NCBI GenBank assembly: GCA_017989575.1
Contig: JAGNPP010000004.1
Span: 1-24,096 of the forward strand
DNA from: Chryseobacterium sp.
GTDB taxonomy: Bacteria > Bacteroidota > Bacteroidia > Flavobacteriales > Weeksellaceae
Length of the DNA stretch: 24,096 nt
Reading direction: 5' to 3'
The notes beneath the pieces are model-generated. The model worked only from the letters and a program-made list of their open reading frames with translations. It was not told where the DNA came from and did no database searches. Below, piece by piece: positions 1 to 6,838 of the stretch (the first letter of the stretch is position 1; each line of letters starts with the position of its first letter). Position numbers and translations under genes: made by a program.

Positions 1-195
1 TTTGTCCGTCATTGTAGAAAACTTAGAATTTTTCACAGTAACTTCTACATTTTGTAATGGCTTACTTTGATCGAAAGTAATTTTTCCAGAAACCTTGATT
101 AACTCTTGAGCCAATCCAAATGCAGGAAGTAAAAACACAGATGCAATAGTTGTTTTTATAAAAGCGCTTTGGATACCTAGTTTTAAACCACTCAT
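1..195 (-). CDS. SusC/RagA-like TonB-dependent outer-membrane receptor, N-terminal fragment
   Basis: The reverse complement opens with ATG at 195 and stays open to the window edge, giving 65 codons of a longer protein. Residues 1-30 form a signal peptide (hydrophobic stretch around IASVFLLPAFGLAQ, cleavage probably after Ala). The mature part starts with a carboxypeptidase-regulatory-like beta-sandwich pattern (VSGKITFDQSKPLQNVEVTV, then a threonine/aspartate turn). That arrangement is the usual start of SusC-type receptors, which import glycans across the outer membrane with a SusD lipoprotein. The divergent neighbour is a pectin/hexuronate operon and both sides carry the same LacI-type operator, so uptake of pectin-derived oligosaccharides is the likely role. 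Only the plug-proximal N-terminus is visible; another secreted protein with this domain cannot be excluded. Confidence 0.72.
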   Translation of the reverse strand, partial: MSGLKLGIQSAFIKTTIASVFLLPAFGLAQELIKVSGKITFDQSKPLQNVEVTVKNSKFSTMTDK

Positions 196-269
196 AGATA
201 TTTTTAGTATTATTAATTAGTAATAAAGTTTTTTACTTACTTATACTGTCGAAAATTTCAACTGTAAAA

Positions 270-283
270 TGCAATCGATTGCA
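270..283. promoter_or_regulatory. LacI-family operator, susC side
   Basis: TGCAATCGATTGCA is a perfect 14-bp palindrome and fits the LacI/GalR-family consensus TGNAANCGNTTNCA. It is 74 bp upstream of the susC-like start. The same sequence with one change is found before kduI, so one hexuronate-responsive LacI-type regulator, encoded outside the window, probably controls both directions. Confidence 0.75.
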
Positions 284-721
284 CTTGATTTTTTTAAAGA
301 TTCTTAACTCGACTAAACTAAGATTATTTTTTAATTAGCAAATAAAAAAAATACATTTTCTATTAACATTACCTTAATATCGCGAAGTAAAAAGAAGAAA
401 AAAAATACACAAATAATTAATTATCAATAATTTAAATGAAATATTAAATTTTTAATCTAATTTTTTAATTAACATATTTTAACAAATCTAACCATAGATT
501 TCCAGCATTAAATGCTAATTTCAATGTCAAACTATTTAACCAAAATTTAACTTAACAACCTCAATTTTGGAAAAATTAACATTTTTATGCTTGAAAAATG
601 TCTTTTTACTTCTGATAAAAACTAAGACCAATCCGCAAAACGTAAAATATTCAACAATTTGATTATCAGTTAATTAAAATTAAAATACCATCTTTGAAAT
701 TTTGCAGTATTACAAATGAAC

Positions 722-745
722 AATTTGTGCAATATTGCACAAATT
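722..745. promoter_or_regulatory. 24-bp perfect palindrome, candidate operator
   Basis: AATTTGTGCAAT is followed directly by its exact reverse complement, giving a 24-bp dyad with no central spacer. A weaker dyad with similar outer bases (TTTGCAGTATTACAAA, 701-716) lies 25 bp away centre to centre. The sequence differs from the LacI-type sites in the same region, so a second regulator is possible. A hairpin in RNA is an alternative reading. Confidence 0.5.
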
Positions 746-929
746 ATGGGTTCAGAAGTGAATTAAGTTATTTCACACAGTCGCTATATTGATGTTTAAA
801 GCTCATTATTTTAACGCAAATTATTAATTATCAGACATTTAAAAATTAAATCAAATTTTTGTTTCTCAGATGAAATTTATATTTATATTTACAAAAATTA
901 ATTATTGTTCCATAAATTGCGTTTAGTAA

Positions 930-943
930 TGCAATCGATTACA
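930..943. promoter_or_regulatory. LacI-family operator, kduI side
   Basis: TGCAATCGATTACA matches TGNAANCGNTTNCA and differs from the perfect palindrome at 270-283 by one base. It ends 35 bp before the kduI start codon, a position suited to repression of the catabolic operon in the absence of inducer. Confidence 0.75.
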
Positions 944-978
944 CAGAATTAATTAATTATTCATATATATTATACCAA

Positions 979-1815
979 ATGACTCAATCAGAATTCCGAT
1001 ACGCACATCATCCAAATGATGCAAAAAACTACACAACAGAAGATCTAAGAAGAGAATTTCTAATCAACGATTTGTTCGTAGAAAACCAAATCAAATTGGT
1101 TTACACAATGTACGACCGTTTGATCGTTGGTGGAATAATGCCGACTGACAAAGCATTGAAATTAGAAACCATCGATGAACTGAAAGCACCTTACTTTCTT
1201 GAAAGAAGAGAATTAGGAATCATCAATGTTGGCGGAAAAGGAAAAATCACAGTTGACGGAACGGTTTATGAACTTAATAATAAGGAGGCCTTATATATAG
1301 GAAAAGGAAACAAAGAAGTTACTTTCGAAGCTTCAAACGGTGAACAACCTTATTTCTATATCAATTCTGCGCCAGCTCACCACGCTTTTCCAACTAAGAA
1401 AATTACAAAAGCTGAAGCTGAAATCGTAGAATTAGGCGATGCAAAATACGCGAACAGAAGAACCATCAATAAACTAATTGTGAACAGCGTTCTGGAAACT
1501 TGCCAACTTCAAATGGGAATGACGGAATTGCACGAAGGAAGCGTTTGGAACACAATGCCTTCTCACACACACACCAGAAGAATGGAAGCTTACTTCTACT
1601 TCGATTTGGAAGAAGGGCAAACCATTTCACATTTTATGGGACAACCAACAGAGACGCGTCACATTTTCTTGAAAAACAGAGATGCAGTGATCTCTCCAGA
1701 ATGGTCTATCCACTCTGGTGTTGGGACTTCTAACTACAGTTTTATTTGGGGAATGGCAGGAGAAAATATGGATTACGGCGATATGGATGCTGTGAAAACT
1801 GACGAATTAAAATAA
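979..1815 (+). CDS. kduI: 5-dehydro-4-deoxy-D-glucuronate isomerase
   Basis: KduI (EC 5.3.1.17) converts 5-keto-4-deoxyuronate, formed from unsaturated uronates released by pectate lyases, to 2,5-diketo-3-deoxygluconate, in the cytosol. The protein is 278 residues, the same length as the E. coli enzyme. The cupin metal site is intact: H196 and H198 in SHTHTRRME, E203 in the same motif, and H245 in SIHSGV, at the positions known for the E. coli zinc ligands. It is the first gene of the rightward cluster and follows the LacI-type operator at 930-943. The next gene, kduD, acts on its product and starts 2 bp after its stop codon. The start has no clear Shine-Dalgarno site, which is normal for this phylum. 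Confidence 0.97.
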   Translation: MTQSEFRYAHHPNDAKNYTTEDLRREFLINDLFVENQIKLVYTMYDRLIVGGIMPTDKALKLETIDELKAPYFLERRELGIINVGGKGKITVDGTVYELNNKEALYIGKGNKEVTFEASNGEQPYFYINSAPAHHAFPTKKITKAEAEIVELGDAKYANRRTINKLIVNSVLETCQLQMGMTELHEGSVWNTMPSHTHTRRMEAYFYFDLEEGQTISHFMGQPTETRHIFLKNRDAVISPEWSIHSGVGTSNYSFIWGMAGENMDYGDMDAVKTDELK

Positions 1816-1817
1816 TT

Positions 1818-2603
1818 ATGACAAATTTATTTGACTTAACAGGAAAAGTAGCTTTAATCACCGGTGGAACGCACGGTCTTGGTTTAGCAATGGCAGAAGG
1901 TTTGGGATCAGCAGGTGCAGAACTTGTGGTGACAAGCACTACTCCATCGAAGCTTGAGGAAGCTATCAAATATTATCAATCAAAAGGTTTCAAAGCAACA
2001 GGTTATATTTTTGATGTGACCGATGAAAAAATTGCCGCTGAAAAAGTAGCAGAGATCGAAGCGAATCACAAACAGATCGACATCCTTATTAATAATGCAG
2101 GGATTATCAAAAGAGTTCCAGCCTTGGAAATGGAAGTTTCTGAATTCCGAAAAGTGATTGATGTAGATTTGACCGGACCTTTCATCATGTCCCAATTGGT
2201 GGCAAGAAATATGATCAAAAGAAGATCAGGAAAGATCATCAACATCTGTTCTATGATGAGCGAATTGGGTCGAGATAATGTTGTGGCTTACGCTTCGGCA
2301 AAAGGCGGACTGAAAATGCTGACCAAAAATCTGGCGACAGAATGGGCAAAACACAACATCCAAGTGAACGGAATAGGTCCCGGATATTTTGCAACATCTC
2401 AAACCGAACCCATCCGAGTGGATGGCCATCCTTTCAACGAATTCATCATCAGCAGAACGCCGGAAGGCCGTTGGGGAAATCCAGAAGATCTTGCCGGAAC
2501 CGCAATTTTCTTAGCCTCAGAAGCAAGTCAATTCATCAACGGACAGATCATCTACGTTGATGGCGGGATCTTGGCAACCATCGGAAAACCGTCCAACGAA
2601 TAA
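1818..2603 (+). CDS. kduD: 2-dehydro-3-deoxy-D-gluconate 5-dehydrogenase (SDR family)
   Basis: KduD (EC 1.1.1.127) reduces 2,5-diketo-3-deoxygluconate to 2-keto-3-deoxygluconate with NAD(P)H. It is a classical short-chain dehydrogenase of 261 residues: glycine-rich nucleotide loop TGGTHGLG at 15-22, NNAG at 92-95, and catalytic S145, Y158 and K162 (YASAK). The C-terminal VDGG segment is also typical. It lies 2 bp after kduI, so the two are almost certainly cotranscribed and may be translationally coupled. The SDR family is broad, but the direct pairing with kduI and the KduD-like length make this assignment firm. Confidence 0.95.
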   Translation: MTNLFDLTGKVALITGGTHGLGLAMAEGLGSAGAELVVTSTTPSKLEEAIKYYQSKGFKATGYIFDVTDEKIAAEKVAEIEANHKQIDILINNAGIIKRVPALEMEVSEFRKVIDVDLTGPFIMSQLVARNMIKRRSGKIINICSMMSELGRDNVVAYASAKGGLKMLTKNLATEWAKHNIQVNGIGPGYFATSQTEPIRVDGHPFNEFIISRTPEGRWGNPEDLAGTAIFLASEASQFINGQIIYVDGGILATIGKPSNE

Positions 2604-2606
2604 TTA

Positions 2607-2642
2607 AGTCTTTCATCTATCAGTCTATCATCTATTAGTCTT
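2607..2642 (+). repeat. 15-bp tandem repeat upstream of uxaC
   Basis: AGTCTTTCATCTATC (2607-2621) is followed by AGTCTATCATCTATT (2622-2636), 13 of 15 bases the same, and then a partial AGTCTT that abuts the uxaC start codon. The repeat fills almost the whole kduD-uxaC spacer. Confidence 0.7.
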
Positions 2643-4046
2643 ATGAGTACAAAACCTTTCATCACAGATACTTTTTTATTAAAAAATAAATTCGCTGAAG
2701 AGTTGTATTTCAATTTTGCAGAAAAACAGCCGATCATCGATTATCACAACCATTTGCCTCCAAAAGAGATTGCAGAGAACCGTCAGTTTGAGAATATCAC
2801 TCAGGTTTGGATCGGTGGCGACCACTACAAATGGAGAGCGATGAGAACGATGGGCGTGAATGAAAAATTCATTACCGGAGATGCTTCTGACAAAGAGAAA
2901 TTTGCAGCTTGGGCAAAAACAGTTCCGAATACTTTGAGAAATCCTTTGTTCCACTGGACGCATTTGGAATTAGCTAGATATTTTGACGTTTACGATTTGC
3001 TTAATGAAAAAAATGCAGACCAGGTTTACGAAAATGTATCTGCTCAACTTCAGACGCCGGAAAAATCTGTTCACGGCTTGTTGAAAATGAGAAATGTGGA
3101 AACAGTTTGCACCACAGAAGACCCGATAGACACTTTAGAATATCATAAAACAATCAAACAAAATAATATCGGAATCACGGTAAGTACGGCTTTCCGTCCT
3201 GACAAAGCGATTTTGATTGACAATGAGGATTACAATTCTTACATCGATAAATTAGGGGAATCTGCAGGCATCGAAATTAATTCTTACAAGGATGTACAGG
3301 ATGCGCTGATCAAAAGAATAGAATACTTTCACGCCAACGGATGCAGATTGTGTGACCACGGATTGAACAATATTTCTTTCGAAACATTCACAGATTCAGA
3401 GATCAACTCAATTTTTGAAATTAAAAGAAAAGGAGAAACTTTGACACCTCACCAAATTGAGCAATTCAAAACGGCAATTTTGTTGTTTCTGGGAGAAACT
3501 TACCATTCATTTGGCTGGGTTCAGCAATATCACTTGGGTGCGTTGAGAAACAACAATGCAAGAATGTTGAAGGTTCTAGGACCAGACACAGGTTGGGATT
3601 CCATCGGCGATTTCGGTCAGGCGGTCAATCTTTCAAAGTTCCTAAATACTTTGGATTCAAAAGATAAATTGACCAAAACGATCATCTACAATCTGAATCC
3701 TGCCGACAACGAAATTATGGCAACAATGATTGGAAATTTCAACGATGGATCTGTAAAAGGAAAAGTACAATTCGGTTCCGGTTGGTGGTTTCTAGACCAA
3801 AAAGACGGAATGGAAAAACAGCTGAATGCCCTTTCAAATATGGGATTGATCAGCACTTTCGTTGGAATGCTGACGGATTCCAGAAGTTTCCTATCTTTCC
3901 CAAGACACGAATATTTCAGAAGAGTTTTATGTAACTTGTTAGGAAAAGAAATCGAATCTGGCGAACTTCCACAAGATATGGATTTAGTAGGAAAAATAGT
4001 TTCGGACATTTGTTATAACAACGCAAAAGACTATTTCACTTTCTAA
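2643..4046 (+). CDS. uxaC: Glucuronate/galacturonate isomerase
   Basis: UxaC (EC 5.3.1.12) interconverts D-galacturonate and D-tagaturonate, or D-glucuronate and D-fructuronate, in the cytosol. The 467-residue length is close to the E. coli enzyme (about 470). It belongs to the amidohydrolase-like TIM-barrel group; the metal-binding H35-N36-H37 motif is visible in IIDYHNHLPPKEI. Other family-like segments are HWTHLELARYF and the C-terminal SFPRHEYFRRVL. With uxaB and uxaA downstream and no uxuA/uxuB in view, galacturonate is the likely main substrate. The 39-bp gap from kduD is mostly a short tandem repeat, not an obvious promoter. Confidence 0.97.
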   Translation: MSTKPFITDTFLLKNKFAEELYFNFAEKQPIIDYHNHLPPKEIAENRQFENITQVWIGGDHYKWRAMRTMGVNEKFITGDASDKEKFAAWAKTVPNTLRNPLFHWTHLELARYFDVYDLLNEKNADQVYENVSAQLQTPEKSVHGLLKMRNVETVCTTEDPIDTLEYHKTIKQNNIGITVSTAFRPDKAILIDNEDYNSYIDKLGESAGIEINSYKDVQDALIKRIEYFHANGCRLCDHGLNNISFETFTDSEINSIFEIKRKGETLTPHQIEQFKTAILLFLGETYHSFGWVQQYHLGALRNNNARMLKVLGPDTGWDSIGDFGQAVNLSKFLNTLDSKDKLTKTIIYNLNPADNEIMATMIGNFNDGSVKGKVQFGSGWWFLDQKDGMEKQLNALSNMGLISTFVGMLTDSRSFLSFPRHEYFRRVLCNLLGKEIESGELPQDMDLVGKIVSDICYNNAKDYFTF

Positions 4047-4060
4047 AATTAGGACAATAA

Positions 4061-4195
4061 TTTGGGCAGCTTTTCCGCCTTCCGCTCCCAAACCTAACGG
4101 AGTGGTTCGACGAAGTCAATCTTTTTTGCAGACGATTTCAGTTTAAATAGAACTTGAGTAAAAGCAAAAAAGGATTTCCGCTCAAGTCGGGCTGC
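4061..4195 (+). repeat. Interspersed repeat element, copy A
   Basis: This stretch shares blocks with the reverse complement of 9919-10007: TTTGGGCAGC, a TTTCCG/TTCCG/TCCCAA segment, a CAATCTTTTT segment, AAAAAAGGATTTCC, CTCAAG and GGGCTGC. The ends are complementary (GCAGC and GCTGC). Copy A is longer (135 bp) because its middle carries extra sequence, including about 26 bp near 4091-4116. It is much more GC-rich than the surrounding spacer and contains no gene. Confidence 0.75.
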
Positions 4196-4220
4196 GAGTG
4201 ATTCGCTGTTAAAAAAGAAA

Positions 4221-4257
4221 AATCCTGATTCTCACATCTTGAATCTTGATTCTAAAA
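4221..4257 (+). repeat. Short degenerate TCTTGATTCT repeat before kdgF
   Basis: AATCCTGATTCTCAC is followed by ATCTTGAATCTTGATTCT, built of diverged copies of a TCTTGATTC-like unit. A clearly related stretch lies on the other side of kdgF at 4620-4657. Confidence 0.55.
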
Positions 4258-4265
4258 ATTGAAAA

Positions 4266-4613
4266 ATGAAAACAGAACAAACACCACAAATATTCTACAA
4301 ATCCGATTCCACTGAATGGGAAAAAATAGATGAATACATCGACCGACAGATTGTTGGATACGACAATTCTGTAATGATGGTGAATGTCCGTTTCAAAAAA
4401 GGAGGCATTGGTTACGCACATCAACATCCACACATTCAGGTAACTTACGTTTCTGAAGGAAGTTTCGAAGTCACCATTGGCGAAGAAAAAACAACCTTGA
4501 AAAAAGGTGATTCATTTTTCGTACCTTCAAATATTATTCACGGTGTTGTCTGTCTAGAGGACGGAATTTTGGTTGATGTTTTCAGCCCTCACAGAGAAGA
4601 TTTTATCAAATAA
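4266..4613 (+). CDS. kdgF: KdgF-like cupin, unsaturated uronate ketonisation
   Basis: This single-domain cupin of 115 residues has both cupin motifs: H52-x-H54-x3-Q58 ending in G65, then KGDSFFVPSNIIHG with H92. KdgF proteins speed the ring opening of 4,5-unsaturated galacturonate or mannuronate to the linear keto form that KduI uses. Size, the HxH...Q...H set and the C-terminal D-x-F-S-P-x-R-x-D-F segment fit KdgF, and the gene sits among kduI, kduD and kdgK. A generic cupin of unknown function is the alternative. The gene is isolated from uxaC by 219 bp containing repeat copy A and is bracketed by short related repeats, so it may have been inserted into an older operon. Confidence 0.78.
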   Translation: MKTEQTPQIFYKSDSTEWEKIDEYIDRQIVGYDNSVMMVNVRFKKGGIGYAHQHPHIQVTYVSEGSFEVTIGEEKTTLKKGDSFFVPSNIIHGVVCLEDGILVDVFSPHREDFIK

Positions 4614-4619
4614 TTAAAA

Positions 4620-4657
4620 AATCCGGAATCTCGATTCTTGTATCTTGATTCTTAAAA
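4620..4657 (+). repeat. Short degenerate TCTTGATTCT repeat after kdgF
   Basis: AATCCGGAATCTCGATTC followed by TTGTATCTTGATTCTTAAAA is a diverged direct copy of 4221-4257. Both end in CTTGATTCT plus A-rich sequence just upstream of a start codon. Confidence 0.55.
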
Positions 4658-4670
4658 TAAATTTAGATTA

Positions 4671-5675
4671 ATGGGCAAAGTAGTAAGCTTTGGAGAAGTG
4701 ATTATGCGATTGTCTCCTGCCAACAACAGGATGATGAAGCAAAGCAACGAGATGGAATTCTTTTTCGGAGGTACAGAACTCAACGTTGCAGCATCGCTTG
4801 CGACAATGGGTTGTGACGTAAAACACGTGAGCGTCGTTTCTGACGATTTTGTGGGAGAATCAGCCGTTTCATCCATCAAAAGTTATGGAATAGATACGAC
4901 TCACATTTCAAAAAACGAACATCCTTTGGGATTGTATTTCTTGGAAGTTGGTTCGTCCGTTCGTGCTTCTAGAATTGCTTACAACCGTCTCAATGGCTCT
5001 TTTGCCAACATCAATCCAAATCAAATCGATTGGGAAAAAGCTTTGGAAGGTGCAGATTATTTCCATTGGACAGGAATTTCTCCAGGAATCTCTGAAAGTG
5101 CGTACATCGCTTTGAAAAAAGGTTTGCAAACTGCCAACGAAAAAGGAATTGAAATCACAGCTGACCCGGCTTACCGTTCCAACCTTTGGAAATACGGAAA
5201 AGAAGGCTTCGAAGTTTTGAAAGAATTGGTGTCCTACTCCACTATTTTCATCGGTGGCGTAAATGAAATCAACGAAATCATCGGAACTAAATTCTCTTCT
5301 GACAAAGAAAGTTTCATCGAAGCTTGCAAAGAATTTCAGAAACAAATGCCTTCTATCAAAAAGATATTTGACAAAGTAAGAGTTGGCGCAAGTGCAAGTA
5401 CGCAGGAAACCCAAGGAAGAGCTTGGGCAAATGAAACATATTTCGAATCTGAACCAATCGAAATTCTTCAAGTTGTAGATAGAATCGGAACAGGAGATGC
5501 TTTCGCAGCAGGTTTGATTTATGGTTTATTAAACTTCGATGATGAAACCGCTCTTAAGTTTGGAAACGCCGCTTGCGCCATCAAACATACAGTTCCTGGT
5601 GACATCAACCATTGCAGTGCTTCCGATATTTTGGATGTGATGAATGGCGATAAAGGCGGGAGAATAAAGAGATAA
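4671..5675 (+). CDS. kdgK: 2-dehydro-3-deoxygluconokinase (PfkB family)
   Basis: KdgK (EC 2.7.1.45) phosphorylates 2-keto-3-deoxygluconate with ATP to KDPG, the point where the two uronate branches have merged. The protein is 334 residues, a little longer than the E. coli enzyme (309). PfkB family marks are present: FFGGTELNVAASLA near the N-terminus, and DRIGTGDAFAAG with D270, G273, G275 and catalytic base D276. The aldolase for its product is two genes downstream. Other PfkB sugar kinases look similar, but the operon context strongly favours KDG. Confidence 0.93.
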   Translation: MGKVVSFGEVIMRLSPANNRMMKQSNEMEFFFGGTELNVAASLATMGCDVKHVSVVSDDFVGESAVSSIKSYGIDTTHISKNEHPLGLYFLEVGSSVRASRIAYNRLNGSFANINPNQIDWEKALEGADYFHWTGISPGISESAYIALKKGLQTANEKGIEITADPAYRSNLWKYGKEGFEVLKELVSYSTIFIGGVNEINEIIGTKFSSDKESFIEACKEFQKQMPSIKKIFDKVRVGASASTQETQGRAWANETYFESEPIEILQVVDRIGTGDAFAAGLIYGLLNFDDETALKFGNAACAIKHTVPGDINHCSASDILDVMNGDKGGRIKR

Positions 5676-5685
5676 TTTAGAAAAA

Positions 5686-6135
5686 ATGATTATAGATACA
5701 TTAGAAAACGCTTCTCAATATTTTTTGCTAAATCCATTATTTGAAAAAGCTTTCGACTATCTAAAAAACAAGAATTTAGATTCTTTAGAAGTTGGAGTTA
5801 CAGAGATTCAAGAAGGTCTTAAAATGATTGTTTTTGATGAAATGGCCAAAACAAAAGAAGAAAGTCTTTCCAAATTCGAATGTCATAATCAAAATATTGA
5901 TATTCAAATTTGTCTGAAGGGAACAGAAAATATTGGTTGGAAATCAAGGCAAAAATGCACAAATCCAATCGGAGAATACAGTGCAGAAAAAGATGTTCTT
6001 TTTTACAATGATAATCCGGATATGTTTTTTCAATTAAACGATAATCAGTTTGCTATTTTTTATCCAAATGATGTCCACGCACCAATGATCGGAGATGGCT
6101 TCATTAGAAAAATAGTTTTTAAAGTAAAAATCTAA
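5686..6135 (+). CDS. YhcH/YjgK/YiaL (DUF386, EbgC-like) family protein
   Basis: This 149-residue protein matches the YhcH/YjgK/YiaL family, a cupin-like fold: E65-x-H67 followed by N-x-DIQ (D72), GTENIGW, and FYPNDVHAP with D129 and H131. Members accompany sugar-acid and sialic-acid pathways; one (NanQ/YhcH) is reported as a sialic acid anomerase. By analogy this protein may speed ring opening or anomer exchange of a uronate or keto-deoxy sugar, but that is inference. It is 10 bp after kdgK and 6 bp before kdgA, and both this gene and kdgA start in the same AGAAAAAATG context, consistent with tight cotranscription. Confidence 0.85.
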   Translation: MIIDTLENASQYFLLNPLFEKAFDYLKNKNLDSLEVGVTEIQEGLKMIVFDEMAKTKEESLSKFECHNQNIDIQICLKGTENIGWKSRQKCTNPIGEYSAEKDVLFYNDNPDMFFQLNDNQFAIFYPNDVHAPMIGDGFIRKIVFKVKI

Positions 6136-6141
6136 GAAAAA

Positions 6142-6807
6142 ATGACAAAGATTCAATTAGTTACCAATGCGATCATCAACCAAGGTCTTTTGCCTTTGTA
6201 TTACAACGCAGACGAAACGGTAACTCTCGACATACTAAAAGCACTTTACAAAGCTGGAATCCGCGCAGTAGAATATACAAGCAGAGGTGAATTTGCATTG
6301 CACAACTTTACCAAAATGGTAGAACTTAGAAACGAGGAAATGCCAGGAATGCTTCTTGGAATCGGAACGATAAAAAATCTGAAGCAAGCTGAAGAGTACG
6401 AAAAAGCAGGCGCAGATTTCTTTATCAGCCCAGGTTTTGTACCAGAAGTTGCAGAATTTTTGATCTCCAAACATTTGCTTTACAGCCCAGGTTGTATGAC
6501 GCCAACGGAAATCATCACGGCTGAAGCAGCTGGCGTAACTTTCGTAAAATTATTCCCAGGAAATGCTTTAGGAGCTGGATTTATGAGCGCGATAAAAGAT
6601 GTTTTCCCAAATCTGCAATTTATGCCAACTGGTGGCGTTGATACAACCAAAGAAAGTATCGAAAGCTGGTTCAACGCAGGCGTTTCTGCTGTTGGAATGG
6701 GAAGCAAATTGGTAAGTAAAGAACTGATGGCATCAAAAGATTATGCAACAATTGAAAACGAAACAGTGAAAGTTTTGGAGATCATCAAATCAATAAAAGC
6801 TTCTTAA
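6142..6807 (+). CDS. eda: KDPG aldolase (2-dehydro-3-deoxy-phosphogluconate aldolase)
   Basis: This class I aldolase (EC 4.1.2.14), also called KdgA, cleaves KDPG to pyruvate and glyceraldehyde-3-phosphate, the last step of the pathway. The 221-residue TIM barrel has E44 in AVEYTSRG as the general acid/base candidate, the PGCMTPTEI loop, and the Schiff-base lysine K136 in FVKLFPGNALG. The phosphate-binding MPTGGV and GMGSKL segments follow. The length is close to E. coli Eda (213). It may also cleave 4-hydroxy-2-oxoglutarate, as related enzymes do. Confidence 0.95.
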   Translation: MTKIQLVTNAIINQGLLPLYYNADETVTLDILKALYKAGIRAVEYTSRGEFALHNFTKMVELRNEEMPGMLLGIGTIKNLKQAEEYEKAGADFFISPGFVPEVAEFLISKHLLYSPGCMTPTEIITAEAAGVTFVKLFPGNALGAGFMSAIKDVFPNLQFMPTGGVDTTKESIESWFNAGVSAVGMGSKLVSKELMASKDYATIENETVKVLEIIKSIKAS

Positions 6808-6838
6808 AAATAAAAAAACAGAACCAAATCATTCAAAT

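Larger units (their letters stand above)
196..978. other. Long AT-rich divergent intergenic region
   Basis: No open reading frame of convincing length lies in these 783 bp. The region holds one LacI-type operator near each end (270-283 and 930-943), a 24-bp perfect palindrome at 722-745 with a weaker inverted repeat at 701-716, and a hairpin at 579-601 (ACATTTTT/AAAAATGT). Two imperfect AT-rich direct repeats sit at about 411-450 and 818-857; their first 16 bases match at 15 positions. I could not place a Bacteroidota -33/-7 promoter (TTG, TAnnTTTG) with confidence. Confidence 0.7.

Noticed and set aside
579..601. Hairpin ACATTTTT/AAAAATGT as a terminator
   Set aside because: There is no gene end nearby on either strand and the stem is almost all A-T, which is common by chance in this region.
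411..857. AT-rich direct repeats at about 411-450 and 818-857
   Set aside because: Only about 16 bases match well and both lie in very AT-rich DNA, so chance similarity is likely.
4908..5471. 187-residue open frame on the minus strand inside kdgK
   Set aside because: It is fully antisense to a clear PfkB kinase; its composition (rich in Phe, Ser and Cys) is what the complement of this coding sequence produces.
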